Positions 1 through 6,300 of a DNA stretch of 13,827 nucleotides are shown in pieces. A program made the translations under genes and the position numbers. How positions within the stretch are numbered: the first letter of the stretch is position 1; every line of letters starts with the position of its first letter. Below the pieces are notes generated by a model. The model saw nothing but the letters and a program-made list of their open reading frames with translations, did not search any database and was not told the DNA's origin. Source of the stretch: Bdellovibrionales bacterium (GTDB lineage: Bacteria; Bdellovibrionota; Bdellovibrionia; Bdellovibrionales; JAMPXM01); contig SXRI01000232.1 of the NCBI GenBank assembly GCA_005793615.1, positions 1-13,827 of the forward strand, in the 5' to 3' direction.

Positions 1-96
1 CTTTTAAGCTTTATCAAAAACAGCCCATTCCTAGGTGAATGCCGCCAGCCATTTGTCGAGCTAAATTAGGTAGCTCTCAAATGGTAAACGAGTGCT

Positions 97-129
97 AAAA
101 AGCCACACCTAAAACACGAAAGTGTGGCT
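97..129 (-). terminator. Hairpin, possible Rho-independent terminator reading leftward
   Basis: AGCCACAC at 101-108 pairs perfectly with GTGTGGCT at 122-129 around a 13-nt loop. Read on the minus strand, the stem is followed at once by TTTTAG (100 down to 95), the order expected of a Rho-independent terminator. On the plus strand the stem is followed by CGCAAGC, with no T-tract. No minus-strand gene is visible just to the right, so what it would terminate is unknown. It could also act as a barrier between genes or be an RNA processing hairpin. Confidence 0.35.
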
Positions 130-214
130 CGCAAGCAACAGTAAGTTAAAAGCAGGAAGCGCCGTGCAACAAAGGGTGCCACACGCCCATCACAAGAAGC
201 GGCGTCTAGTACCC

Positions 215-243
215 ATCGCATTTCTTAATCTTCAAGGTATAAA
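215..243 (+). promoter_or_regulatory. Weak candidate promoter for the 99-aa lipoprotein
   Basis: TATAAA at 238-243 matches the sigma-70 -10 consensus at 5 of 6 positions. The hexamer 17 bp upstream (ATCGCA, 215-220) matches the -35 at only 3 of 6. Transcription would start near 250, leaving a leader of about 10 nt before ATG 261, which would also explain the absence of a well-placed Shine-Dalgarno sequence. Confidence 0.25.
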
Positions 244-260
244 CTAGTACCTACACGAAT

Positions 261-560
261 ATGCTTAGACACACGCTTGCAGGGAAAACAACTTTTTTAG
301 GTATAGGCGCGATCATCTGCCTTAACCTGATTTCTTGCGCCAGTCCGACAACGCGCATGGGAACCGATCCGGAGGTTCCAGAGACCGCAAAGATTCATGG
401 CGCAGCCTTCGGCGCTGACTCGTTTATGTTCGCCAAACGCATGAAAATTCGTGCACCCAATGACTTCGTCTTCTACTTCAAGCATTGCGAACTCATCCAA
501 CGACGTAGCCCCAAAGCGCACTATTCACAAGCGGAGTATGGCTGCACGCCACCCTTCTAA
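261..560 (+). CDS. Small predicted lipoprotein, unknown family
   Basis: The 99-aa product has a classic type II signal peptide: basic N-terminus (R3, K9), hydrophobic core at residues 11-24, and lipobox L23-I24-S25-C26. It should be lipidated on Cys26 and tethered to a membrane. The mature part is only 74 residues. Its C-terminal half is rich in Phe and Tyr (FVFYF at 69-73) and carries two cysteines, Cys76 and Cys95, about 20 residues apart, which could form a disulfide in the periplasm. It ends in TPPF. I do not recognise a family. There is no strong ribosome-binding site: AAGG at 234-237 lies over 20 nt upstream. The start is chosen because it gives an intact signal peptide. The gene stands alone, 118 bp before the next gene. 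Confidence 0.65.
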   Translation: MLRHTLAGKTTFLGIGAIICLNLISCASPTTRMGTDPEVPETAKIHGAAFGADSFMFAKRMKIRAPNDFVFYFKHCELIQRRSPKAHYSQAEYGCTPPF

Positions 561-678
561 CGCAGTATTTGCATGGGGTTCTCCCTTGAAGGCCTCCGTA
601 GGTGTGCTACATCTTTCAGCGGTCGCGAGAAGCCGAGGCTCACTGTGATGTAACAATAGTTAAAGAGAGCGAGAGCAA

Positions 679-1215
679 ATGAATAAACTGTTTGTATTGA
701 TTAGCCTGGGAATCGCACTGACTGCCCACTCAGCATCAGCAGCAGGTCGATCGATCGACCTAGCCATTACATGCATGTTGATCTCCGTCACTGAAGACGG
801 AACGCCGATCGGGTCTTTGACTCATTTTGAAGAACATCGTGTCGCGTTCTCAGCCTCTACTACCGCTCGCGATTCAATGGGCACTCTCATCGAGTTTGGC
901 AGCGGTAAGATATTCCTTCGCCAATCGATGCGTGCCATTCAGGCTGATGGAACGATAGACCTTGTCCCCATCGAAATCGATTTCGAAGTCATAGGCCCTT
1001 CGGAGGATGGGTTCAAAAACCTTTCAGGTTTTCTACGGACAGTGAACCCTTTTACGGGTCAAACCGATTCCATGCGCCTTAACTACAGCAGACCGTTTTC
1101 GGACAGCTTCCATTACGTTCGACATGATATTGTTCGCCAATCCGCTCCGTCCCATCTCCCGATAGGCGCGTTGCTCGGCCGACAAGTCTTTTGTCGATTT
1201 GAACAACAGCGCTAA
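679..1215 (+). CDS. Secreted protein of unknown function (178 aa)
   Basis: The product begins with a Sec signal peptide: MNK, hydrophobic core LFVLISLGIALTAHS, and an SASAA cleavage region near residues 18-22. The mature protein should therefore be periplasmic or secreted. The remainder (about 156 residues) looks beta-rich and has only two cysteines, Cys32 and Cys172, near the two ends of the mature chain, which could be joined by a disulfide. No membrane segment follows the signal peptide. I recognise no domain. A purine-rich stretch AAAGAGAGCGAG precedes the ATG and may serve as a weak ribosome-binding site. Size and disulfide potential resemble the many small secreted orphans of predatory bacteria, but that is only an impression. 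Confidence 0.65.
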   Translation: MNKLFVLISLGIALTAHSASAAGRSIDLAITCMLISVTEDGTPIGSLTHFEEHRVAFSASTTARDSMGTLIEFGSGKIFLRQSMRAIQADGTIDLVPIEIDFEVIGPSEDGFKNLSGFLRTVNPFTGQTDSMRLNYSRPFSDSFHYVRHDIVRQSAPSHLPIGALLGRQVFCRFEQQR

Positions 1216-1400
1216 CATCATTAAGGTATCCTGCGTACGCTTACTGACTACGCTGCCAATCGCTCATTGACTAGAGCCCGGATTCTGAAGAGCACGCAAG
1301 CCGTAATGACGAGCGAGTAGAAGCGCCACCTGAAGCCAAGAACCTTGGCAAAGGACTCTGCTTGCACAGAAACCGCAGATGGGGCCACTAGCAAAAGAGA

Positions 1401-1472
1401 GCCAAAAAGAAGGCCAAAAAGAGAGCCAAAAAGAGAGCCAAAAAGAAGGCCAAAAAGAAGGCCAAAAAGAAG
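1401..1472. repeat. 12-bp tandem repeat, six units
   Basis: Six consecutive 12-bp units start at 1401, 1413, 1425, 1437, 1449 and 1461. Four read GCCAAAAAGAAG and two (1413, 1425) read GCCAAAAAGAGA, differing only at the last two bases. A degenerate half-match precedes the array (1389-1400). The unit length is a multiple of three and stop-free in every frame. The plus strand is nearly all purine except for the GCC, so the tract is strongly strand-asymmetric. Such arrays expand and contract by slippage, so the copy number is probably variable between strains. Confidence 0.9.
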
Positions 1473-1556
1473 GACAGACCTGTCCGTCTTTCTGACACTC
1501 GTGAACGTTTTTCAGCACCCGCGACTCTTCTGTTTCGATTCTCGTTAATAGGTATC

Positions 1557-1585
1557 TTGCTTAAGATAACACGATGAGTTAATAT
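1557..1585 (+). promoter_or_regulatory. Candidate promoter for the Pro/Thr-rich secreted protein
   Basis: TTGCTT at 1557-1562 and TAATAT at 1580-1585 are separated by 17 bp, matching the sigma-70 hexamers at 3 of 6 and 4 of 6 positions. Transcription would begin near 1592. That would exclude the upstream in-frame ATG at 1584 as a start and agrees with ATG 1641, leaving a leader of roughly 50 nt. Confidence 0.3.
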
Positions 1586-1640
1586 GGCTGCCATCAGCCT
1601 CTCCCGGAGACTTCGGGTTGGCTTCGCTGGGGTAGTAAGC

Positions 1641-2537
1641 ATGATCACCACGGAAAACAGAATTCAAACGCGAGCCACTAAAGCCGCTTTGATTTTGGGA
1701 GTTCTGTGGATGACTTCGACGGTTGTTTTGGCGGCCGCAGCGCCTGTTCCATCGGCTCCTGCTGCGACACCGTCGCCAACCGCGACTCCCACACCGACAC
1801 CGTCGGCAACACCTTCTCCGACTCCGCCGCCCACTCCATCACCGACACCAGTTGCCGAATGTTCACCGGAATTTAGACGCGCCTATTTCAACACGCTCAA
1901 CGAAAGCCAAAACGCTGAAATGTACGTGCGTGCCGGCCAGACTCCGCCGCCGAATCTCAGTGAAGCGGCTATCACCTGCGCGAAACTCCAGCAACGCTTC
2001 AATGGTATCATGTGCAGCCTGCCTGGCGAAGATACCGAACCACGCTATGACGACTTTGCCCCCGCCTGCGAACGCATCATCGAACTCTATGCAAAGGTCA
2101 AGGGCGAGCCGATCTCCATCGAGGCCATCCCGCCCGGCAAGGTAAACGAAATCGCCCCATTCTACAAAGTAGAGCTGTCGCGCCTCAAGCTAACGGTCAA
2201 AGCCGGTGAGCAGCTTCAGTACGCGGTTACAGAGGGCACTAAAGTGGTCGCCATCAAGGGCCAGGTCATGTCGTATCCAAAATCAATTGATGTCGATGCC
2301 CACACGCGCTGTATGTTCACACACGATAAAGGCGTGGTACCAACAAAACTTATTGATAACAGTGTCCTCCAGTTGATTGACGCCGTTGAGAGCTACACTC
2401 CCGGCTTTCAGCGCTTGAAACTCATCACGGACGAAGGACGCCTGACGATTCTTTGCATATCCGACAACAATCGCGTCCACCAAATCAACGACCTTTTGTC
2501 CGCATTTTCGCCGCTACTTTCAATCGAATATCGATAA
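1641..2537 (+). CDS. Secreted protein with Pro/Thr/Ser-rich linker, unknown domain (298 aa)
   Basis: From ATG 1641 the protein has a Sec signal peptide: a 14-residue N-region with Arg and Lys, a hydrophobic core at about 15-31, and an Ala-rich cleavage region at 31-34. Residues 35-71 form a low-complexity linker of Pro, Thr, Ser and Ala with PT and PSPT repeats, typical of an extended spacer on exported proteins. The remaining 225 residues have six cysteines (74, 113, 125, 143, 224, 272), enough for three disulfides, and no domain I recognise. The in-frame ATG at 1584 would put 19 residues ahead of the signal peptide and overlaps a candidate promoter, so 1641 is preferred; GGGGT at 1630-1634 is a possible ribosome-binding site. 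Two PPP motifs (62-64, 102-104) are the kind of sequence at which ribosomes stall without EF-P. Confidence 0.75.
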   Translation: MITTENRIQTRATKAALILGVLWMTSTVVLAAAAPVPSAPAATPSPTATPTPTPSATPSPTPPPTPSPTPVAECSPEFRRAYFNTLNESQNAEMYVRAGQTPPPNLSEAAITCAKLQQRFNGIMCSLPGEDTEPRYDDFAPACERIIELYAKVKGEPISIEAIPPGKVNEIAPFYKVELSRLKLTVKAGEQLQYAVTEGTKVVAIKGQVMSYPKSIDVDAHTRCMFTHDKGVVPTKLIDNSVLQLIDAVESYTPGFQRLKLITDEGRLTILCISDNNRVHQINDLLSAFSPLLSIEYR

Positions 2538-2538
2538 A

Positions 2539-2564
2539 CTGCGCCCTCGAATGCGCGGTGTTTT
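2539..2564 (+). terminator. Possible Rho-independent terminator after the Pro/Thr-rich protein
   Basis: CTGCGC (2539-2544) can pair with GCGCGG (2553-2558), with one G-T pair, around an 8-nt loop, followed by TGTTTT ending at 2564. It lies immediately after the stop codon. Stem and T-tract are both short, so termination may be partial and the downstream flavoprotein gene could be read through. Confidence 0.35.
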
Positions 2565-2649
2565 GCTGCCGCAACCTTGCGAAAGTCTTTGCTCTCCTCA
2601 AAGCCATGGTTCAAGCTAAACCATAACGCTATAAAAGGGAGTTTTGCCA

Positions 2650-4371
2650 ATGACGTTCAATCCGCGATGGAAATCGATCCTTGGTCGTCGTGATTTTTTG
2701 TGGTTGGGAGCTCAGGGCAGTATGGCGTTACTCTTGAGTCGCTGCGCCTCGATTCCAGGAGCGGGTCCAGAGCAAGGAGCAGACGGCAGTCCAAAATCGG
2801 CGGCGGATCAATTAAATTCATTTACCAGGACATATGGCCCCATCGATCGCCTCTCCGGCGAACAGGTTCCTCAAGCTTTTTCTGGCGACAACAACACTCG
2901 CCCGCACTCGATCCTTTGGAATCTCGATTCGTATTTTTCCACGCATTCACCTAAAGGCGAAATTGAAAAGGCGCCGATGGTCATTATTGGTGGCGGAATG
3001 TCAGGACTGTTTACCGCCTATGAGTATCGACAGCATCAGCCCATAATTCTTGAACAGGCCCCACGCTTCGGCGGCAATGCCAAAGGACAGCAGTGGCGGG
3101 ATCTAACCTATTCCATAGGCGCCGCCTATATTGATCTGCCGCGAGCAGGAACCCCGATGCGCAAATTTTATGACGAACTCGATCTCGAAAAAGTTTTGGT
3201 CGGTCGCCCGACTTCGGATCCAGCTGAATTTAACGGGAAAATCTACGCGAATTTTTGGGAGGGTGAAACAGAGCCAAAACTCGCCACGAAATATGAAAAG
3301 ATGAACACCTTCTTTAGCTCACTCTGCAAAGAGAAGGATCGACCCTTTCCGTTTATCCCAGCGCTGAACCAAGGTCAGTTCGATTCGGTAAAGTATTATG
3401 ATCGTTACAGCTTACATTCGCTCTTGTCAGAGGTGGTAGGCGGACGCCTGCCGCCGCATCTGGAAACCGCACTCGAGTATTATTGTTGGTCGACTTATGC
3501 GGCATCGGCAAAAGAGATCAGCGCCTCGGCGGCGTTGAACTTTCTAGCTCAGGAATCCAACCCCATTCGCATCGGCGCCGGTGGCAACGCCCGCATCGGT
3601 GAGGTCCTCTTAGAAAGACTGGTTCGCGAGCTACCGACGAAAAACCTGCGTACCCAGGCGTTGGTCGTTAAGGTGAAGGTTCACGACGATCATGCCGAGG
3701 TTTGGTACGAAGACGCCGAGCGGAACTTGCGCCGAATTCATACCCGCTGTGTGGTCATGTGTTGTCCGAAATTTGTCGCCGCCAAATTCTTAGAAGGTAT
3801 TGAAAGCGAGCGTGTGAATGCCATCAAGAAAATCAAGTATCGTTCATACATGACAGCGAATCTCTTGCTGAAGAAAAAGCCCAAAGCTCTGTTTTATGAT
3901 CTTTTCATGACCGGAAACGGCAAGAGCAAATATGGCAACCTCGAAAAGTGGCAAGACGAGGTTAACGCCACCGATTTCGTTTTGGCTAATTTCGCCGATC
4001 GTTCAGCGGGCGTCACTGCGCTCACCTTCTATCGCGCCTTCCCAGTCGATGGCATGCGCGCCAAACTGAACACACCCGAGGCCTATAGCGAGTACCGAAA
4101 AAAATTCGAAACGCAAATCGCAAAATCGGTTTTGCCGCTTCTCGAGCTGTCACAAGCCGATGTCGCTGATTTGCGTCTTACGCTTTGGGGGCATGCGCTG
4201 CCGGTTGCAACTCCTGGATTCTATAGCGATGGAACCATTGAACAACTACGTAAACCTTTTAAGGGACGCGTGGTTTTCGTCGAGCAGGACAACTGGCTCT
4301 ACCCCTCGACCCAAACCGGGGCTACCGATACAATTCTCCTGCAAGAGGAAATTCGCAAAGCACTTGCCTAA
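2650..4371 (+). CDS. Tat-exported FAD-dependent oxidoreductase (amine oxidase-like)
   Basis: The 573-aa protein has a twin-arginine signal: G12-R13-R14-D15-F16-L17 followed by a short hydrophobic stretch, implying export of the folded, cofactor-loaded enzyme. Cys32 in LLLSRC is a possible lipidation site, although Arg at -1 is atypical. The FAD-binding Rossmann motif is clear: VIIGGGMSG at 111-119, acidic E135 ending the second strand, then RFGG at 139-142. The C-terminus (539-573) has the usual second FAD-contacting segment with GATDT. This places it in the flavin amine oxidase / phytoene desaturase-like superfamily; the substrate cannot be inferred. AAGGGAG at 2635-2641 sits 8 nt before ATG 2650; an in-frame TTG at 2644 lies closer to that site and is less likely. 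The gene converges on ruvB 25 bp downstream. Confidence 0.88.
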   Translation: MTFNPRWKSILGRRDFLWLGAQGSMALLLSRCASIPGAGPEQGADGSPKSAADQLNSFTRTYGPIDRLSGEQVPQAFSGDNNTRPHSILWNLDSYFSTHSPKGEIEKAPMVIIGGGMSGLFTAYEYRQHQPIILEQAPRFGGNAKGQQWRDLTYSIGAAYIDLPRAGTPMRKFYDELDLEKVLVGRPTSDPAEFNGKIYANFWEGETEPKLATKYEKMNTFFSSLCKEKDRPFPFIPALNQGQFDSVKYYDRYSLHSLLSEVVGGRLPPHLETALEYYCWSTYAASAKEISASAALNFLAQESNPIRIGAGGNARIGEVLLERLVRELPTKNLRTQALVVKVKVHDDHAEVWYEDAERNLRRIHTRCVVMCCPKFVAAKFLEGIESERVNAIKKIKYRSYMTANLLLKKKPKALFYDLFMTGNGKSKYGNLEKWQDEVNATDFVLANFADRSAGVTALTFYRAFPVDGMRAKLNTPEAYSEYRKKFETQIAKSVLPLLELSQADVADLRLTLWGHALPVATPGFYSDGTIEQLRKPFKGRVVFVEQDNWLYPSTQTGATDTILLQEEIRKALA

Positions 4372-4381
4372 CAGATTCAAA

Positions 4382-4415
4382 CGAGGAGATGAAGTTCTAA
4401 AGTTTCATCTCCTCG
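4382..4415 (-). terminator. Convergent-gene hairpin, terminator of ruvB
   Basis: A perfect 12-bp inverted repeat pairs CGAGGAGATGAA (4382-4393) with TTCATCTCCTCG (4404-4415); the stem can extend inward by three more pairs, two of them G-T. One arm is formed by the last sense codons of ruvB and the ruvB stop codon lies in the loop. On the minus strand the hairpin is followed by TTTGAATCTGTT, a loose T-rich tail, so it best suits termination of the ruv operon. On the plus strand no T-tract follows, so termination of the flavoprotein transcript would be weaker or need Rho. Confidence 0.6.
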
Positions 4416-5626
4416 AGATGCGCTTTGGCGAGCGCGGTGATCATGCGGCCGCGTGGGGTTTTTTGAATGAGCCCCTCTTGAATAAGGAAGGGCTCGTAGA
4501 CTTCTTCGAGTGTGTCTTTTTCTTCCGCCAGTGCCGCGGAAAGAGTCTCAATCCCCACCGGCCCTCCGGCGAACTTATCATTGATCAAAGTCAGCATCTT
4601 TCGATCCATGTCATCAAGGCCGAGATGATCGACCTCGAGTTGATCAAGCGCATAGCTTGCGAGCTTCGCATCGATCGTGCCATCGGATCGAACCTGAGCA
4701 TAATCGCGCACGCGCTTGAGAAGACGATTCGCCACCCGCGGAGTGCCGCGCGATCGCTTGGCGATTTCAAGCGCGCCCTCAGCCGTAATTTTCGTCGTCA
4801 ACAAACTTGCCGAACGCGTGATGATTTGCGCAAGCGTGGCCTTATCATAAAACGACAACCGCTCAACGATACCAAAGCGATCGCGAAACGGAGCATTCAA
4901 CAATCCCGCACGAGTGGTCGCGCCGATCAACGTGAAAGGCGCCAAAGTAAATTTCATCGAACGCGCGCCAAGGCCGTCACCGGTGACGATATCGATATAG
5001 TAATCCTCCATAGCACTATAGAGGTATTCTTCCACCACGGTTTGCAGGCGGTGAATCTCATCGATAAATAAAATTGAGTTAGGCTTGAGACTGGTCAACA
5101 CCGCCGCGAGATCACCCTTTTTGTCGAGAGCCGGCCCGGAAGTCGTTTTGATCTCCACTCCCATGGCATGCGCGATAATATGCGCAAGCGTCGTTTTCCC
5201 GAGCCCGGGAGGTCCACTGAGCAGAACATGATCCAACGGTTCGCCGCGCCCCTTGGCGGCCTCGACGAACACTTTTATCTTTTCTTTCACTCGATCCTGA
5301 CCAGGAAAATCCTCGAAGCGCTGAGGTCGAAGTCCATGCTCCCAAGTAAGCTCGCCTTCGCGACGTTCACCGTCGATCACCCGCTCTGCAGACGACACTG
5401 CAGACGACACTGCTGACGACGCTACGGACGACACTGCTGACGTCTTTACGGGCGCTGTTTCTGGCACCGCCAGAAGTGAGTCGGTACCGAAGAGTTCAGC
5501 CTCTGCAGAGAGCTCGCGGGTGTAGCGCCCACCGGTGGATTTTTTCTTATTTTTAAGGGTTTCCACGTTTGAATCACTCCCATCATTGGTTCGCAAGAGA
5601 CTTCTCGAACTTATGGCCCGACTCAT
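4397..5626 (-). CDS. ruvB: RuvB, Holliday junction branch-migration ATPase, N-terminally extended
   Basis: RuvB is the hexameric AAA+ motor that, loaded by RuvA, pumps DNA through Holliday junctions. Key parts are present: Walker A GPPGLGKT (138-145), Walker B LFIDEIH (186-192), sensor-1 region GATTRAG (235-241), arginine-finger region APFRDRF (245-251), sensor-2 region RGTPRVANR (293-301) and the C-terminal winged-helix domain (about 335-405). At 409 aa it is longer than the usual 330-350. Alignment to the family starts only near residue 82, leaving a low-complexity extension with a KNKKK patch (26-29 and flanks) and AVSS/VASS repeats (64-80). There is no internal ATG before the core; a GTG at codon 83 (5378-5380) would give a standard-length protein but has no clear ribosome-binding site. 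ATG 5626 lies 20 nt after the ruvA stop. It is the last gene of the ruvCAB operon. Confidence 0.96.
   Translation of the reverse strand: MSRAISSRSLLRTNDGSDSNVETLKNKKKSTGGRYTRELSAEAELFGTDSLLAVPETAPVKTSAVSSVASSAVSSAVSSAERVIDGERREGELTWEHGLRPQRFEDFPGQDRVKEKIKVFVEAAKGRGEPLDHVLLSGPPGLGKTTLAHIIAHAMGVEIKTTSGPALDKKGDLAAVLTSLKPNSILFIDEIHRLQTVVEEYLYSAMEDYYIDIVTGDGLGARSMKFTLAPFTLIGATTRAGLLNAPFRDRFGIVERLSFYDKATLAQIITRSASLLTTKITAEGALEIAKRSRGTPRVANRLLKRVRDYAQVRSDGTIDAKLASYALDQLEVDHLGLDDMDRKMLTLINDKFAGGPVGIETLSAALAEEKDTLEEVYEPFLIQEGLIQKTPRGRMITALAKAHLEEMKL
5387..5446. repeat. 12-bp tandem repeat inside the 5' part of ruvB
   Basis: Five consecutive 12-bp units start at 5387, 5399, 5411, 5423 and 5435. The first two are identical (TGCAGACGACAC), the next two diverge by a few bases and the last is degenerate at its end. 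Read in ruvB frame on the minus strand they encode the Ala/Val/Ser repeats of the N-terminal extension, so copy-number change would lengthen or shorten the extension by four residues without a frameshift. Confidence 0.85.
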
Positions 5627-5646
5627 GACCCGACTCAGGCCCCGAA

Positions 5647-6300
5647 TCAGACGCCAGCCAAGGCCTGAAGCCCTTGGCGAATGCCGCTCTCAACATCAAT
5701 TTCACTCGATAATTGCTCGACCACTGCTTCAACTTCCTGTTGCCGGAAGCCAAGATTGAGCAGCGCTGAAAGCACCAAGGCACGCGAACCATCAAAGCGG
5801 CCTAATGGCGGCGATTTTACCGACTCCTTGGATCTTTTGCCCTTACTTGCTGACGCTTCTTCAGAGGTTAATACGAGCTTACCCTTGAGTGACAAAATCA
5901 ATTGTTCGGCGGTTTTCTTGCCGACCTTCGGAAGATTCGAAAGCGCCTTCACATCGCCCGCTTCAATCATGGCGGCTAAGCTCTCAAGCGTCGCGGCTGA
6001 AAGAATCTTGATGGCCATTTTCGGCCCGACACCGTTCACTTTGAGAAGGGAATTGAACATCCGCTTTTCAAGCGCTGTCGAGAACCCGAAAAGTGTCAGC
6101 GAATCTTCACGTAACTGGGTCTGCACCCAAAGATGAACTTCTGCTCCTGGTGGAGTTTTGCCTCCAAGCACCAAGACATCGTCAAGAGTATTGGCTGAAC
6201 AAGTAAGTTCATAACCAACACCGTTCACATCGAGAGTGAGCACGCCGTCTGCACCCTCACTCATGGTCTCAACTACTTTGCCGCGAAGATAGCCAATCAT
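5647..6300 (-). CDS. ruvA: RuvA, Holliday junction DNA-binding protein
   Basis: RuvA binds four-way junctions as a tetramer and recruits RuvB. The 217-aa product shows the three expected domains: an N-terminal OB-fold starting MIGYLRG with the acidic-pin pair E65-D66 in LREDSLTLFGF (equivalent to Glu55-Asp56 of E. coli); two helix-hairpin-helix motifs (LLKVNGVGPK, 85-94, and LSNLPKVGKK, 120-129) that grip the DNA backbone; then a charged flexible linker (about 143-168) and the small domain III (171-217, LVLSALLNLGF) that contacts RuvB. It is slightly longer than the usual 190-205 aa, mainly in the linker. Its ATG overlaps the ruvC stop (ATGA, 6297-6300), and AAAGGAA just upstream inside ruvC is a good ribosome-binding site, so translation is probably coupled. 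Confidence 0.97.
   Translation of the reverse strand: MIGYLRGKVVETMSEGADGVLTLDVNGVGYELTCSANTLDDVLVLGGKTPPGAEVHLWVQTQLREDSLTLFGFSTALEKRMFNSLLKVNGVGPKMAIKILSAATLESLAAMIEAGDVKALSNLPKVGKKTAEQLILSLKGKLVLTSEEASASKGKRSKESVKSPPLGRFDGSRALVLSALLNLGFRQQEVEAVVEQLSSEIDVESGIRQGLQALAGV

Larger units (their letters stand above)
1..260. other. Left-edge region without a supported gene
   Basis: No complete gene is visible. One plus-strand frame is open from base 1 to a TAG at 67-69 (22 codons), so it could be the 3' end of a gene lying left of the window, but it is too short to judge. A 6-bp inverted repeat (GAGCTA at 58-63, TAGCTC at 71-76) and a longer hairpin at 101-129 follow that stop. The rest is leader for the lipoprotein gene at 261. 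Confidence 0.4.
1216..1640. other. Long intergenic region carrying a 12-bp tandem repeat
   Basis: No gene here is convincing. Short open frames on both strands all run through the 12-bp repeat at 1401-1472, which contains no stop in any frame, so their openness is uninformative. In the GCC-AAA-AAG frame the tract would read as an Ala/Lys-rich tail like those of bacterial histone H1-like proteins, but that frame has TAG codons at 1317 and 1389 and no start codon. After the repeat come a 14-bp palindrome (GGACAG at 1472-1477, CTGTCC at 1480-1485), a short hairpin (TATCTT 1553-1558, AAGATA 1563-1568) and a candidate promoter. Confidence 0.5.

Noticed and set aside
1264..1651. Minus-strand open frames rich in FFLA or SFWP repeats that look like membrane peptides
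   Set aside because: They are by-products of the 12-bp repeat, which has no stop in any frame; there are no ribosome-binding sites or conserved motifs outside the repeat.
2606..2635. TATAAA at 2630-2635 as a promoter for the flavoprotein gene, with a small ATGGTT/AACCAT hairpin
   Set aside because: The -10 would abut the ribosome-binding site and no -35 lies at proper spacing; the hairpin stem is only 6 bp with no T-tract.
4160..5071. Long plus-strand open frame of about 300 codons opposite ruvB
   Set aside because: It is antisense to the unmistakable ruvB and overlaps the flavoprotein gene; its translation is Arg/His-rich without domains, as expected of a shadow frame.
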